From NCBI GenBank assembly GCA_046957575.1, contig JBKUOG010000004.1, positions 1-64,000 of the forward strand: a stretch of DNA of 64,000 nt, given 5' to 3'. Position 1 is the stretch's first letter. Each line of letters begins with the position of its first letter. Made by a program: the position numbers and the translations under genes. Source of the DNA: UMGS1370 sp046957575. Lineage in GTDB: Bacteria > Bacillota > Clostridia > Lachnospirales > Lachnospiraceae. Under the pieces are notes generated by a model that was not told where the DNA came from, ran no database searches, and was given only the letters and a program-made list of their open reading frames with translations. Positions 36,979 to 45,372 of this stretch are shown piece by piece.

Positions 36979-38307
36979 ATGGGTTTTCAAATTGAGACAA
37001 ATATCTCTGCCCTGACCGTATTTATCCAGGGCCTTTTAAGCTTTTTATCCCCTTGTGTTCTCCCGCTGCTTCCTCTGTATCTTAGCTACCTCTCTCTGGG
37101 AGCCAAGACAACAGATGCAAATGGACAGCCTCATTACAGACAGGGGAAAGTGCTGTTCAACACATTGTTTTTTGTAATCGGAATCAGCTTTGCATTCTTT
37201 TTATTAGGCATGGGTGCAAATGCACTTGGCCACTTCTTTTCTGATTATCAGATATGGATTTCCAGAATCGGCGGCGCCCTCATTATCCTGTTTGGCCTGT
37301 TCCAGTTAGGCATATTTAAATTTAAATTTATGTCATCGGAAAAACGGTTTTCTCTCCAGTTTGATAAGCTGGGAAAAGGCCCCCTTTCCGCCCTGCTTTT
37401 AGGATTCACCTTTAGTTTTTCCTGGACTCCCTGTGTTGGTCCGGCGCTGGCTACCGTTTTACTGATGGCCACCAATTCCGGCAGCACTGCCATGGCATTC
37501 CTGCTAATCGGAGTCTACACAGCCGGTTTTTGCATCCCCTTCCTTTTAGTGGGACTCTTTACTACCAGACTTTTAGACTTCTTTAAAAAGAACCGGAAAG
37601 TAGTTGCCTATACTACGAAAATCGGCGGTGCTTTAATGATTGTTATGGGACTTTTGATGCTGACCGGATGGCTCAACGGATTTTCTGCAAATCTTGCAGG
37701 TCCTCCTGCCCCACCTCAGGCAACGGAAGGTTCTGCCCAAACAGCAGAGGGTGGGGCACCATCCCCTGACATTCAGGCAGAAAGCGTTTCCGATTCTGAA
37801 AACGGTGTGTCAGAGGAGACCGATGCTGACGAAACATCCCCGGATCCCTCTGCGCAGGAACTTCCAGATGCACCGGACTTTACCTTGACGGATCAGTACG
37901 GCAACACCCATTCCCTTTCTGACTACAAGGGAAAAACCATCTTTTTAAATTTCTGGGCTACCTGGTGTCCTCCCTGTAAGGCAGAAATGCCGGAAATTCA
38001 GTCCCTCTATGAAGACTGGGAAGAAAATACCGGGGATCTGATAGTTCTCGGAATTGCTGCCCCTAATTCCGGGCAGGAGGGCGACATTGCCCACATTACA
38101 GAGTTTTTAGACGAAAATGGCTATACCTTCCCTGTGTTAATGGATGAGACCGGGATGCTGTTTTATCAGTTTGGCATCACTGCCTTTCCTACTACTTTTA
38201 TGATTACAGAAGAAGGAAAAGTCTTTGGCTATGTATCCGGCGGCATTAACCGGGAAATTATGGACAGCATTGTAGAACAGACAATGAACAGCGAAAGATC
38301 CGAATAA
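36979..38307 (+). CDS. Fusion of CcdA-type electron transporter and TlpA-type thioredoxin
   Basis: 442 residues. Residues 1-235 are a CcdA/DsbD-like membrane domain with conserved cysteines in LSFLSPCVLPLLPLYLSYLS and FSFSWTPCVGPALATVL. Residues 236-295 are a Pro/Glu/Ser-rich linker (PAPPQATEGS). Residues 296-442 are a thioredoxin-like TlpA domain with the redox site FWATWCPPCKAEMPEI. The membrane part brings reducing electrons from cytosolic thioredoxin, and the attached outer thioredoxin uses them to reduce disulfides outside. Both steps are joined in one chain, unlike the usual separate CcdA and ResA/TlpA. Confidence 0.9.
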   Translation: MGFQIETNISALTVFIQGLLSFLSPCVLPLLPLYLSYLSLGAKTTDANGQPHYRQGKVLFNTLFFVIGISFAFFLLGMGANALGHFFSDYQIWISRIGGALIILFGLFQLGIFKFKFMSSEKRFSLQFDKLGKGPLSALLLGFTFSFSWTPCVGPALATVLLMATNSGSTAMAFLLIGVYTAGFCIPFLLVGLFTTRLLDFFKKNRKVVAYTTKIGGALMIVMGLLMLTGWLNGFSANLAGPPAPPQATEGSAQTAEGGAPSPDIQAESVSDSENGVSEETDADETSPDPSAQELPDAPDFTLTDQYGNTHSLSDYKGKTIFLNFWATWCPPCKAEMPEIQSLYEDWEENTGDLIVLGIAAPNSGQEGDIAHITEFLDENGYTFPVLMDETGMLFYQFGITAFPTTFMITEEGKVFGYVSGGINREIMDSIVEQTMNSERSE

Positions 38308-38338
38308 ATATAACCATTCAGCAGTAATTATGCAGAAA

Positions 38339-39724
38339 CTACTGCGGCAGTTTCATCCCTTTTGGAATGGGGCAGACATATGTCTCTCCATTCATCATTT
38401 CATCAAATTCCGCCCTGGCCTGTTCTCTGAGTTTCGGATCTTCTGCCAGACGGACACCTGATGCTGCCAGGGTTTTTGCAGCATAAATCATGCCCTTTAA
38501 GCCTATGGAGCCGCCGGATGCAGCAGCAATCTGCCAGCTATGTCCAGGCGCTCCAAGGCTTGTCGTGGCAAAATTTGCCATGGCAGTCGGGACAATATGA
38601 GCCACATCTCCCACATCTGTAGAAGCATAGATAGCCCCTTTCTGCATGGGTGCAACTCCTGTATAAAGCTGGGTATCCGGATCCAGCTTCATCCTTTTTA
38701 TTACATTCTGCCGCTGGTTTTCTACCGGCTCATTCATCTTTTTTGCCCACTTAATTTCATCTTCGCTCCACGCTTCCTGCCCAATCTCTTCCATGGTCTG
38801 TTTTAGAAGTCCTGCTATAATTTCATTACACACCATGGGATAACAGCCGCCCATATATTCAATGTCCAGGCTGGTTTCTGTCATCATAGCCGCGCCTTGT
38901 GCTGCTTTTACCAGACGATTGTACACTTCTTCTACGACTTTTCTGTCCAACGCTCTTACGTAATACCAGACTCCAGCCTTATCCGGCACAATATTAGGCG
39001 CTCCTCCCCCATCTAATATTGAATAATGGAGGCGAACCTGAGGACTTACATGCTCTCTCATAAACTCTGCTGCCATGTTCAAAAGCTGAACTGCATCCAG
39101 TGCGCTGCGCCCATTCCAGGGATCATCGGCTGCATGAGAAGTTGTCCCGGTATAGTGAAATTTGACGCCGCTGCAGGCGCTCATTACCAGATTAGCGGCC
39201 TGATTAATCGCTGCTGGATGCCATGTCAGGGCAAGATCCAATTCAAAAAAGCAGCCTTCTCTGGCCATAAAAGATTTTCCGCACAGCAGTTCTTCTCCTG
39301 GACATCCATAAAATACAACGGTTCCAGGAAGTCCCCTTTCTTCTAATTCTGCCTTCATGCCAATGGCTCCCCCAACAGCAGCCGCTCCTAAAAGATTGTG
39401 GCCGCAGCCATGTCCGCAGGCTCCTTCTGACATCGGCTCTTTCTGCCCGCTTACTTTCTGGCTTAATCCTGGAAGCGCATCATATTCTCCTAAAAATCCA
39501 ATTATCGGATGGCCGTATCCCCACACAGCCCGAATGGCAGTTGGGAGTCCTCCCACTCCGATTTCTACGGAAAATCCCGCTTCTTCTAAGACTTTTGCCG
39601 TCCTCTCACAGGCAAATTTTTCCTTAAAAGCAGTCTCTGGATTTTCCCATATTTCTCTTGCCAGGTTTTCCAGAACATTTCTGTTTTCCTCCACTGCGCC
39701 AACTGCAATTGTTCCCCATTTCAT
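38339..39724 (-). CDS. M20-family amidohydrolase (AbgB/aminoacyl-hydrolase type)
   Basis: 461 residues, cytosolic zinc hydrolase. GEYDALPGLS and EGACGHGCGHNLLGAAAVGG carry metal ligands, and a dimerisation domain follows TSHAADDPWNGRSALDAVQLLN. The C-terminus has YASTDVGDVAHIVPTAMANF and GAPGHSWQ. It resembles p-aminobenzoyl-glutamate hydrolase subunit B and related N-acyl amino acid hydrolases. The substrate is an N-acylated amino acid or dipeptide. Alone, convergent with the CcdA-thioredoxin gene. Confidence 0.9.
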   Translation of the reverse strand: MKWGTIAVGAVEENRNVLENLAREIWENPETAFKEKFACERTAKVLEEAGFSVEIGVGGLPTAIRAVWGYGHPIIGFLGEYDALPGLSQKVSGQKEPMSEGACGHGCGHNLLGAAAVGGAIGMKAELEERGLPGTVVFYGCPGEELLCGKSFMAREGCFFELDLALTWHPAAINQAANLVMSACSGVKFHYTGTTSHAADDPWNGRSALDAVQLLNMAAEFMREHVSPQVRLHYSILDGGGAPNIVPDKAGVWYYVRALDRKVVEEVYNRLVKAAQGAAMMTETSLDIEYMGGCYPMVCNEIIAGLLKQTMEEIGQEAWSEDEIKWAKKMNEPVENQRQNVIKRMKLDPDTQLYTGVAPMQKGAIYASTDVGDVAHIVPTAMANFATTSLGAPGHSWQIAAASGGSIGLKGMIYAAKTLAASGVRLAEDPKLREQARAEFDEMMNGETYVCPIPKGMKLPQ

Positions 39725-39810
39725 GTGTTTTTCCTCCTTCAGTTTTCATTATTCATGATACTGATGCTATCACTTTTCAGTTTCTCTTGCAACTGTTACA
39801 ATTTTTTCTT

Positions 39811-39839
39811 TTGTAAACCGCCTGCTTTTATGTTACAAT
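39811..39839 (+). promoter_or_regulatory. Promoter of the second MATE gene
   Basis: TTGTAA at 39811-39816, 17 bases, TACAAT at 39834-39839, ending 40 bases before the ATG. Confidence 0.75.
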
Positions 39840-39879
39840 CAATGCCAGATACAACTTTTACATAAGAAAGGGAAACATC

Positions 39880-41211
39880 ATGAATCAGACTCTTACAAAG
39901 GGAAGCATCACAAAAACCATGCTTCTCTTTGCACTGCCCATGATGGCAGGCAATCTTTTACAGCAGTTTTATAACATTACAGACACATTTATTGTGGGGA
40001 AATTTTTAGGAAAAGACGCTCTGGCAGCAGTAGGTTCAGCCTATACGCTGATGACCTTTTTAACCTCTATTCTTCTTGGACTTAGTATGGGAAACGGCGT
40101 TTTTGTCTCCATTTGTTTTGGCAAAAAAGAAGAAGGCCGATTAAAAACCGGGACCTTCTTATCCTTTCTTTTTATCGCTGCCATTACAGCCATTATGAAC
40201 GTTTTAGTCTTTGCCGGAATGGATTTGCTGCTGATATTTTTAAATATTCCTTCTGAAATCCATGAAATGATGCGGGAATATCTGTGGATAATTTTCTGGG
40301 GACTGGCGGCTGTTTTTCTGTATAATTACTTTACAGCCCTGCTCCGATCCATAGGAAATTCTATGGTTCCGCTGTTGTTTTTAGTGGTGTCTACCATTGT
40401 CAACATCCTGCTGGATCTTTTATTTGTTATTACATTCCAAATGGGTGTGGGAGGCGCTGCTCTCGCCACTGTGATTGCCCAGTATATCTCCGGCATCGGG
40501 ATTACTTTATACACCATTTTTAAATGTCCCATCTTTCATATGAAACGGATCCATATGCGCTGGGACAGTTCGATTTTAAAAGAAATCTCCCAGCTTTCTG
40601 TCCTGACCTGCTTACAGCAGTCTGTTATGAATTTTGGCATTTTAATGGTTCAGGGACTGGTTAACAGCTTCGGAACTGCAGTTATGGCAGCCTTTGCTGC
40701 CGCTGTTAAAATAGACTCTTTTGCCTATATGCCGGTACAGGATTTCGGCAATGCGTTTTCTACTTTTACCGCCCAAAATTATGGTGCCGGTGAGTACGGA
40801 CGTATCCGCGAAGGCATTAAAAAGGCCCTTTTTACAGTCACAGTTTTCTGTGTTGCCATCTCGCTTCTGGTATGCATCTTTGCCAGACAGCTTATGCTGA
40901 TTTTTGTTCAGCCCCATGAGACTAAAGTACTGGAAATCGGCATCCAGTATCTTCGGGTAGAAGGCAGCTTTTATATTGGAATCGGCTTTTTGTTCCTGCT
41001 CTACGGCTTTTACCGGGCAGTGAAAAAACCTGGAATGTCTCTGATTCTTACCATCGTCTCCCTTGGAACCAGAGTGTTCTTAGCCTATGCCACTGCTGGC
41101 ACATTGGGAGTCATGGGGATCTGGATGGCCATTCCCATCGGATGGTTTCTGGCAGATCTTTTAGGATATCTGTATTACCGAAAAACCTGTCCGTCGCTGT
41201 TTCTCAGTTAG
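39880..41211 (+). CDS. MATE-family efflux transporter
   Basis: 443 residues, 12 helices: GSITKTMLLFALPMMAGNLL, YNITDTFIVGKFLGKDALAA and NYFTALLRSIGNSMVPLLFL in the first half, QDFGNAFSTFTAQNYGAGEY in the second. These are DinF/NorM-type MATE signatures. It differs from the MATE protein at 32-34 kb, so they are not a recent duplication. Its end overlaps the YjbR remnant on the other strand by four bases. Confidence 0.92.
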   Translation: MNQTLTKGSITKTMLLFALPMMAGNLLQQFYNITDTFIVGKFLGKDALAAVGSAYTLMTFLTSILLGLSMGNGVFVSICFGKKEEGRLKTGTFLSFLFIAAITAIMNVLVFAGMDLLLIFLNIPSEIHEMMREYLWIIFWGLAAVFLYNYFTALLRSIGNSMVPLLFLVVSTIVNILLDLLFVITFQMGVGGAALATVIAQYISGIGITLYTIFKCPIFHMKRIHMRWDSSILKEISQLSVLTCLQQSVMNFGILMVQGLVNSFGTAVMAAFAAAVKIDSFAYMPVQDFGNAFSTFTAQNYGAGEYGRIREGIKKALFTVTVFCVAISLLVCIFARQLMLIFVQPHETKVLEIGIQYLRVEGSFYIGIGFLFLLYGFYRAVKKPGMSLILTIVSLGTRVFLAYATAGTLGVMGIWMAIPIGWFLADLLGYLYYRKTCPSLFLS

Positions 41212-41430
41212 ATAGGTTTTTCAGACCGTTTTCCCTTTTTCACCAGATCGCAGCTTTCTAAAATCAGCCTTTTCACCGTTTCATCCGGCACAGTGCCATC
41301 TAATATTAGGGAACTCCAGTGCTTTTTATTGAGAGGGTATGCCGGAAGAATGGAGGGAAAGGCTTTTCGGCTGCCTGTTAGGTGGATAACCGCCATATTG
41401 GGATCATAGTCTTTTCCATCACCCGTTTTT
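41208..41430 (-). pseudogene. Remnant of an MmcQ/YjbR-family gene
   Basis: The readable part, KDYDPNMAVIHLTGSRKAFP then YPLNKKHWSSLILDGTVPDE, is the C-terminal half of an MmcQ/YjbR (DUF419-type) DNA-binding-like protein. Two stop codons close the frame upstream at about 41431, so the N-terminal half is lost. The upstream neighbour ends three bases away, which suggests a deletion joined them. Confidence 0.65.
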
Positions 41431-41432
41431 CA

Positions 41433-42638
41433 TCAGGTATGAGTCTTTACATCATCCCATTCTGCACTGTCATCCGAGCAAATCAACCAATTAAATGCCT
41501 TGTGGCGTTCCATCACAACGCTTCCGTCCATGTCCGCAGGCATAGGAAGTTTGTGGATTCTGGCATCGGTGCACGCCCAGTCCAGACAGAAGATCAAATC
41601 ACAGGCATCTAACAATTCCTTTTTGCTTCTTGGATTGGAAATCTTTAAAATATCCTCAATGCTGTGGCAGTCTTTCAGCAGCTCGACCGCTTTGGATACA
41701 TCACAGGTCTTATTGGGAAATCCCAGATCCGGGGTCAGTCCCAGCGCCCATTCCATGACTGCAAGACACTCATACTGCCAGGAAAATTCAATCTGTCTTG
41801 ATTTTCTGGGAGAACGGCTCTTCATATATTTCTTTTCATTTGGAGACAGCACATTTTTCCCCATCTCGTCCATCAATTCTTTTACAAAATCCAGCGCCTC
41901 ATCTCTGGTCTGATTTTCAGAAACCATACACTCGGAATATAAAGATACAATCAAAAGTCCTGCAGCGCGCTCTGCAATCTCTTTCGGGCTGCGGATTTTT
42001 GCCTGGATGCCGGACTCTAAAAACGGATAATTAATGGGAACATAGATCCCCTTTTCTCTTAAGACCTGAAAGCTCTGATCCCTCCGTTTAATCTGACCTG
42101 GATGAATGGTATCTGCCGGCACCATCGGTCTTCCCGGATAGGGCATAAACTCTTCCATTTCACTTTCCCCGTCCAAAGAAAGCAGCAGAGCCTTTCTGCC
42201 ATTTGCGCTGCAGTAAATTCCCTCTTTTTCCGGAATCCAGATAACGGCCTGGAGACGTCTTAACATTCCAAAAAAGGTCTGCTCAACCAGCTTTTCGCTT
42301 TCCTCTGCCTCTTCTTTTGGAAAGCTGTAGTCAATCAGGACAATTCCCCTGGTTCTTCTAATCTGATGCAGCAGATTGATCTTAATATCTGTCTGCTCTG
42401 TTTTCACCTGATAAATGCTCTGGCACAACTGTCCGGTCTGCTCCTTAATCTGTTCTTCTGCCTGTGGTCCCATGTCTGCGCACATAACCGTTATGGTCAT
42501 GGCAATCTCGCCGTTTTTTAGTTCCAGACGGTTGGTTCTTCTGACTTTTTCCAACCCGAAACTTTGGCATAAACTGGCCATAACCGGATCCAGCGAATCT
42601 ACAAGCGTATATAAAAACATCTTTCCTTCTTTCTGCAT
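41433..42638 (-). CDS. DUF4272-domain protein
   Basis: 401 residues. The C-terminal 215 match the DUF4272 pattern: RSPKEIAERAAGLLIVSLYS, LSPNEKKYMKSRSPRKSRQI, FSWQYECLAVMEWALGL, DLIFCLDWACTDARI, then VVMERHKAFNWLI. The N-terminal 180 residues form a separate alpha/beta domain. Cytosolic, function unknown. The start is uncertain: the ATG at 42638 lies 12 bases from GGAG, while an ATG at 42620 has AGAAGG only four bases away. Confidence 0.75.
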   Translation of the reverse strand: MQKEGKMFLYTLVDSLDPVMASLCQSFGLEKVRRTNRLELKNGEIAMTITVMCADMGPQAEEQIKEQTGQLCQSIYQVKTEQTDIKINLLHQIRRTRGIVLIDYSFPKEEAEESEKLVEQTFFGMLRRLQAVIWIPEKEGIYCSANGRKALLLSLDGESEMEEFMPYPGRPMVPADTIHPGQIKRRDQSFQVLREKGIYVPINYPFLESGIQAKIRSPKEIAERAAGLLIVSLYSECMVSENQTRDEALDFVKELMDEMGKNVLSPNEKKYMKSRSPRKSRQIEFSWQYECLAVMEWALGLTPDLGFPNKTCDVSKAVELLKDCHSIEDILKISNPRSKKELLDACDLIFCLDWACTDARIHKLPMPADMDGSVVMERHKAFNWLICSDDSAEWDDVKTHT

Positions 42639-42777
42639 TTTTGTAATTTGCTCCTTTCCATGTTAACGAATACCCGAAAGCAGGCTTGTCTTTTTTCGTA
42701 CTTCTTTCTATTCTACCATATTCCAGCCAGAGAAACTACTACTTTTTTTCTCCAGCCCATCCGTCTGAATAAATGAG

Positions 42778-42867
42778 GTGTACTGGACGTACACCGATTG
42801 AAAGTAACGTAGCAGGCACGTCATCTGGACGTTTCTGACCGTATTGCCCCCCTGTACACTGATGCTA
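42778..42867. repeat. IS200-end-like repeat next to the transposase remnant
   Basis: GTATTGCCCCCC followed by TGTACACTGATGCTA at 42841-42867 matches the right end of the 64-base element at 27278-27341. Next to it are two more small hairpins, ACGTC-ATCTG-GACGT (42819-42833) and GTGTAC-TGGAC-GTACAC (42778-42794). They may be the subterminal hairpins used by IS200/IS605 transposases. Confidence 0.6.
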
Positions 42868-43210
42868 GCATTTCTTCTGAAACATTCCCTACGCTGCAAA
42901 CAAAATACCCATCTGTCCAAAATGTATGCTCTTTCCAAAACTGTTTTCGCAAATAATTCGGATGTCTTTCCCTTATATGGTATGTCGTATAGCTTTTCAT
43001 TAAATTTACGATTTGACTCACTGGCATTGTAGGTTCTGTTTCTATCATGTAATGAATATGGTCTTTGTCCGTTTCCATATATCTGATGATAACTTTGTGT
43101 CTTTGACATATCTCATACGAAAACTGTTTTATATCATCTGATATTTGCTTTGAAACCAGTAATTTCTTTCTATATTTGCAGACGAATATAATATGATACT
43201 GTAATAAATG
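42868..43210 (-). pseudogene. IS200/IS605-family TnpA transposase remnant
   Basis: The minus-strand frame reads YHIIFVCKYRKKLLVSKQIS, then METDKDHIHYMIETEPTMPV with the HxH of the HUH nuclease, then LMKSYTTYHIRERHPNYLRK and FWTDGYFVCSVGNVSEEML. The first 15-20 residues are missing where it joins the broken gene at 43210. At the C-terminus the catalytic-tyrosine block expected after SEE is replaced by ASVYRGAIRSETSR from the repeat. It cannot be active. Confidence 0.8.
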
Positions 43211-43659
43211 GGAAGTTTTCTACCCCATTGTTCCTTTCGGACATAACCCTTGATGGACAGCAGATATTTTCCAGCAGGAACCTCATACTTGATATCCGTA
43301 TAAATTGTATGAATACCATCTGCTGTCTTATACCACCGTTCCCATGGAGAGCGATAGTGCTCCACAGGACTGATGTATCCTGGTGTGGTGTAAAATTCTT
43401 CTTCCCTGGCATGGTACTCATTTGGCTCAAAAGGTTCCAGTTTCACAATCGACGAAATCCAAAGGCCATCCTTGATTTCCAGATTAAAGCCGCAATAGCC
43501 GATCTTCTGCACCCACTGGTCATCAAATGGAGCATCCTGCCCTTCTAATTTAACTGCATAATTATAGGAATTGATTCCCACCAACGGGATTAAAATTCCC
43601 TCTCACTGAGTGGTCAGATAAAGTTCCTTCTTATTGGTAAACAAATCCACTATATTCAT
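43206..43659 (-). pseudogene. Unknown gene coupled to dam, broken by a stop and by the IS remnant
   Basis: The ATG at 43659 overlaps the stop of the methylase gene as ATGA. It reads MNIVDLFTNKKELYLTTQ, a TGA stop, then in the same frame EGILIPLVGINSYNYAVKLE and a further 110 residues (DGLWISSIVKLEPFEPNEYH, AGKYLLSIKGYVRKE) until it runs into transposase sequence at about 43210. I do not recognise the family; the content looks beta-rich. A TTG/GTG downstream of GAGAGGG could allow re-initiation. Its place after a Dam-type methylase suggests a restriction-modification partner, but nothing in it proves that. Confidence 0.5.
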
Positions 43660-44498
43660 CTTACCTCGTAATTAGTGATAATCACTTCTTTTCCAATGCG
43701 CTTTGATGCATCTCTATTTATATTTCGTCTGACATCAACAGCCTCAATTTTGAAACCACTGTACAATTCGTGCACCAAAGGCACATTGTGATTGCTTAAC
43801 ATCACATATACCCCCATCGCATCAAGGCGGCGGAACAGTTCAGCTAATCTTTTGTGATCTTCCAGGGCGAAACCATCCTTTGTGTAGTCAGTAAAATTGG
43901 CAGTTTCACTGATTGGCACATAAGGAGAATCAAAATATACAAAATCACCGGGCTTCACATCCGCACAAGCAGCTTCGAAATCCTTCTGGCGAATTTCAAT
44001 TTCCGCCTCTCTAAGGTATTGCCCTATCGCTCTCAGATTCTTTGCATCAATGGAAGAACCACCGTTTTTATTATTGTAGGGGACGTTGAACAATCCCTTC
44101 GAGTTCACTCTGTACAGACCATTAAAGCAGTGTTTATTAATCCAAATCATAATTGCAGCACATTCAGCATCCAATTCATGAGCTGCAATTTTACGATTAT
44201 ATGCCTCTCGGACGGATAGATAATACTCGGTATCACAGGCAGCAGCATCATATTTTCCTACTGCCGTAATTACTGCTTCAGCATTGATTTTTAATTGAAT
44301 ATAGACGTTCAAAAGTTGCTCATTCACATCATTGATAACCGCTTTTCGGGGTTGAAAATCCAATAAGAAAGCCCCACCGCCAATAAAAGGCTCATAGTAG
44401 GTACTAAAGGTGATGGGAGCCCTTTCCTTCAATTTATCAAGCAACTGTTTTTTTCCACCAGCCCATTTTACAAATGGGCTCATTTTTAAATAAGCCAT
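43656..44498 (-). CDS. Dam-type DNA adenine methyltransferase (DpnM-like), altered DPPY motif
   Basis: 280 residues, class alpha N6-adenine methyltransferase. SAM-binding FVKWAGGKKQLL at 9-20 and YYEPFIGGGAFLLDF near 35-49. The catalytic motif IV reads DFVYFDSPYVPIS, i.e. DSPY instead of DPPY, caused by GAT TCT CCT TAT. Relatives of this type methylate the A in GATC. The middle Pro-to-Ser change in the catalytic motif may lower or abolish activity. No intact restriction gene lies beside it; the next gene is broken. Confidence 0.85.
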   Translation of the reverse strand: MAYLKMSPFVKWAGGKKQLLDKLKERAPITFSTYYEPFIGGGAFLLDFQPRKAVINDVNEQLLNVYIQLKINAEAVITAVGKYDAAACDTEYYLSVREAYNRKIAAHELDAECAAIMIWINKHCFNGLYRVNSKGLFNVPYNNKNGGSSIDAKNLRAIGQYLREAEIEIRQKDFEAACADVKPGDFVYFDSPYVPISETANFTDYTKDGFALEDHKRLAELFRRLDAMGVYVMLSNHNVPLVHELYSGFKIEAVDVRRNINRDASKRIGKEVIITNYEVR

Positions 44499-44570
44499 AA
44501 GCTATCTCTTTCGGTTTGATATTGTTATTAGAGCGACTATATATTGCCGTTGGGTCACCCTAATAGCAAG

Positions 44571-44678
44571 TCAAAAAACGATATATGAATCAATGACATC
44601 CATTTGACAGACTGGTTCCCCTTTTGAATGTAACGGAATCTTTCCAAGGGGAGCGATGAAACAGATAATATTTTTCAT
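44571..44678 (-). CDS. Small ORF coupled to the AbiEi-like gene, possible toxin remnant
   Basis: The ATG overlaps the antitoxin stop as TAATG and reads 35 residues: MKNIICFIAPLGKIPLHSKG, EPVCQMDVIDSYIVF. In AbiE systems the AbiEii nucleotidyltransferase starts here, but this peptide has no such motif. It may be a truncated toxin start or meaningless. Confidence 0.25.
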   Translation of the reverse strand: MKNIICFIAPLGKIPLHSKGEPVCQMDVIDSYIVF

Positions 44679-45292
44679 TATACTGTTTTACCTCCGCAAA
44701 TCTGCCGTATGGTATCATAAACCCAGTCTGTAGACTCTGCTGCTTCTTTCAGACATATCCGTTTATCTTCCTCTGTCAATTTTTGGGATAGTGTCTGCAT
44801 CATCTCTGGTGTAACATTGGATTTTCCAAGCGTTTTCAACGCCTGTATAATCAAACTTGTCATATAAGACAATCCTGTAATTTCTTTATTGGTCCTGTGC
44901 TTGAAATCCAGCTTTGTAGAATTCCACTCATATTTTTTATATGGGCCATCACTGATATAGGACCATACCGCTGTTACCTGTGTAGAAAGTCCTAACAGAT
45001 TTAGTGCCGTATTTCCACAAGGTGCAATCGTCCAATGATAACTTCGGGCAAGCGCTTTCGCCACTGCATCCGGGTCTGCCGCTGCATATTCATCAAGAAC
45101 TTGGCTGTACTTTGGTTTCTCATAAACACCTTTCAGAATCCGGCGAAGTGTACCTGTCTGAACTAAGCGGCTTAAGCTCTGACGGATGGTTGATGTATCT
45201 GCAATGTCACCAAAATCAGATGTTACAAAAATAGTACCAGCTTCATAAGAACAAACACGCTCCCGTATCTGTTTCGTATATCCATTGTCCAC
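44678..45292 (-). CDS. AbiEi-like antitoxin/transcriptional regulator (DUF6088 type), orphan
   Basis: 204 residues from a GTG at 45292. An N-terminal winged helix (TSDFGDIADTSTIRQSLSRL, VQTGTLRRILKGVYEKPKYS) is followed by the antitoxin domain (WTIAPCGNTALNLLGLSTQV, LKTLGKSNVTPEMMQTLSQK). This is the layout of AbiEi, which represses its own promoter and guards against the AbiEii toxin. No full toxin gene follows. The GTG is chosen because GGAGG lies just upstream and a promoter/operator lies directly in front (45308-45348). Longer in-frame starts would read through that promoter. Confidence 0.8.
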   Translation of the reverse strand: MDNGYTKQIRERVCSYEAGTIFVTSDFGDIADTSTIRQSLSRLVQTGTLRRILKGVYEKPKYSQVLDEYAAADPDAVAKALARSYHWTIAPCGNTALNLLGLSTQVTAVWSYISDGPYKKYEWNSTKLDFKHRTNKEITGLSYMTSLIIQALKTLGKSNVTPEMMQTLSQKLTEEDKRICLKEAAESTDWVYDTIRQICGGKTV

Positions 45293-45307
45293 AATGCCGC
45301 CTCCCTC

Positions 45308-45348
45308 CATGTCACGAATATTATATATTATTCGTGACATGATTGCAA
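45308..45348 (-). promoter_or_regulatory. AbiEi promoter with overlapping 13-bp inverted-repeat operator
   Basis: Perfect arms CATGTCACGAATA (45308-45320) and TATTCGTGACATG (45329-45341). The minus-strand promoter is TTGCAA at 45348-45343, 17 bases, and TATAAT at 45325-45320, so the -10 lies inside the palindrome. A bound dimer would block transcription, as known for autorepressed AbiE operons. Confidence 0.8.
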
Positions 45349-45372
45349 TAGATTTCAGACTCCGTTCGTCCT

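Noticed and set aside
42708..43109. 133-codon frame through the transposase region
   Set aside because: It is a different frame from the recognisable TnpA sequence. Its reading has no family features and crosses the repeat.
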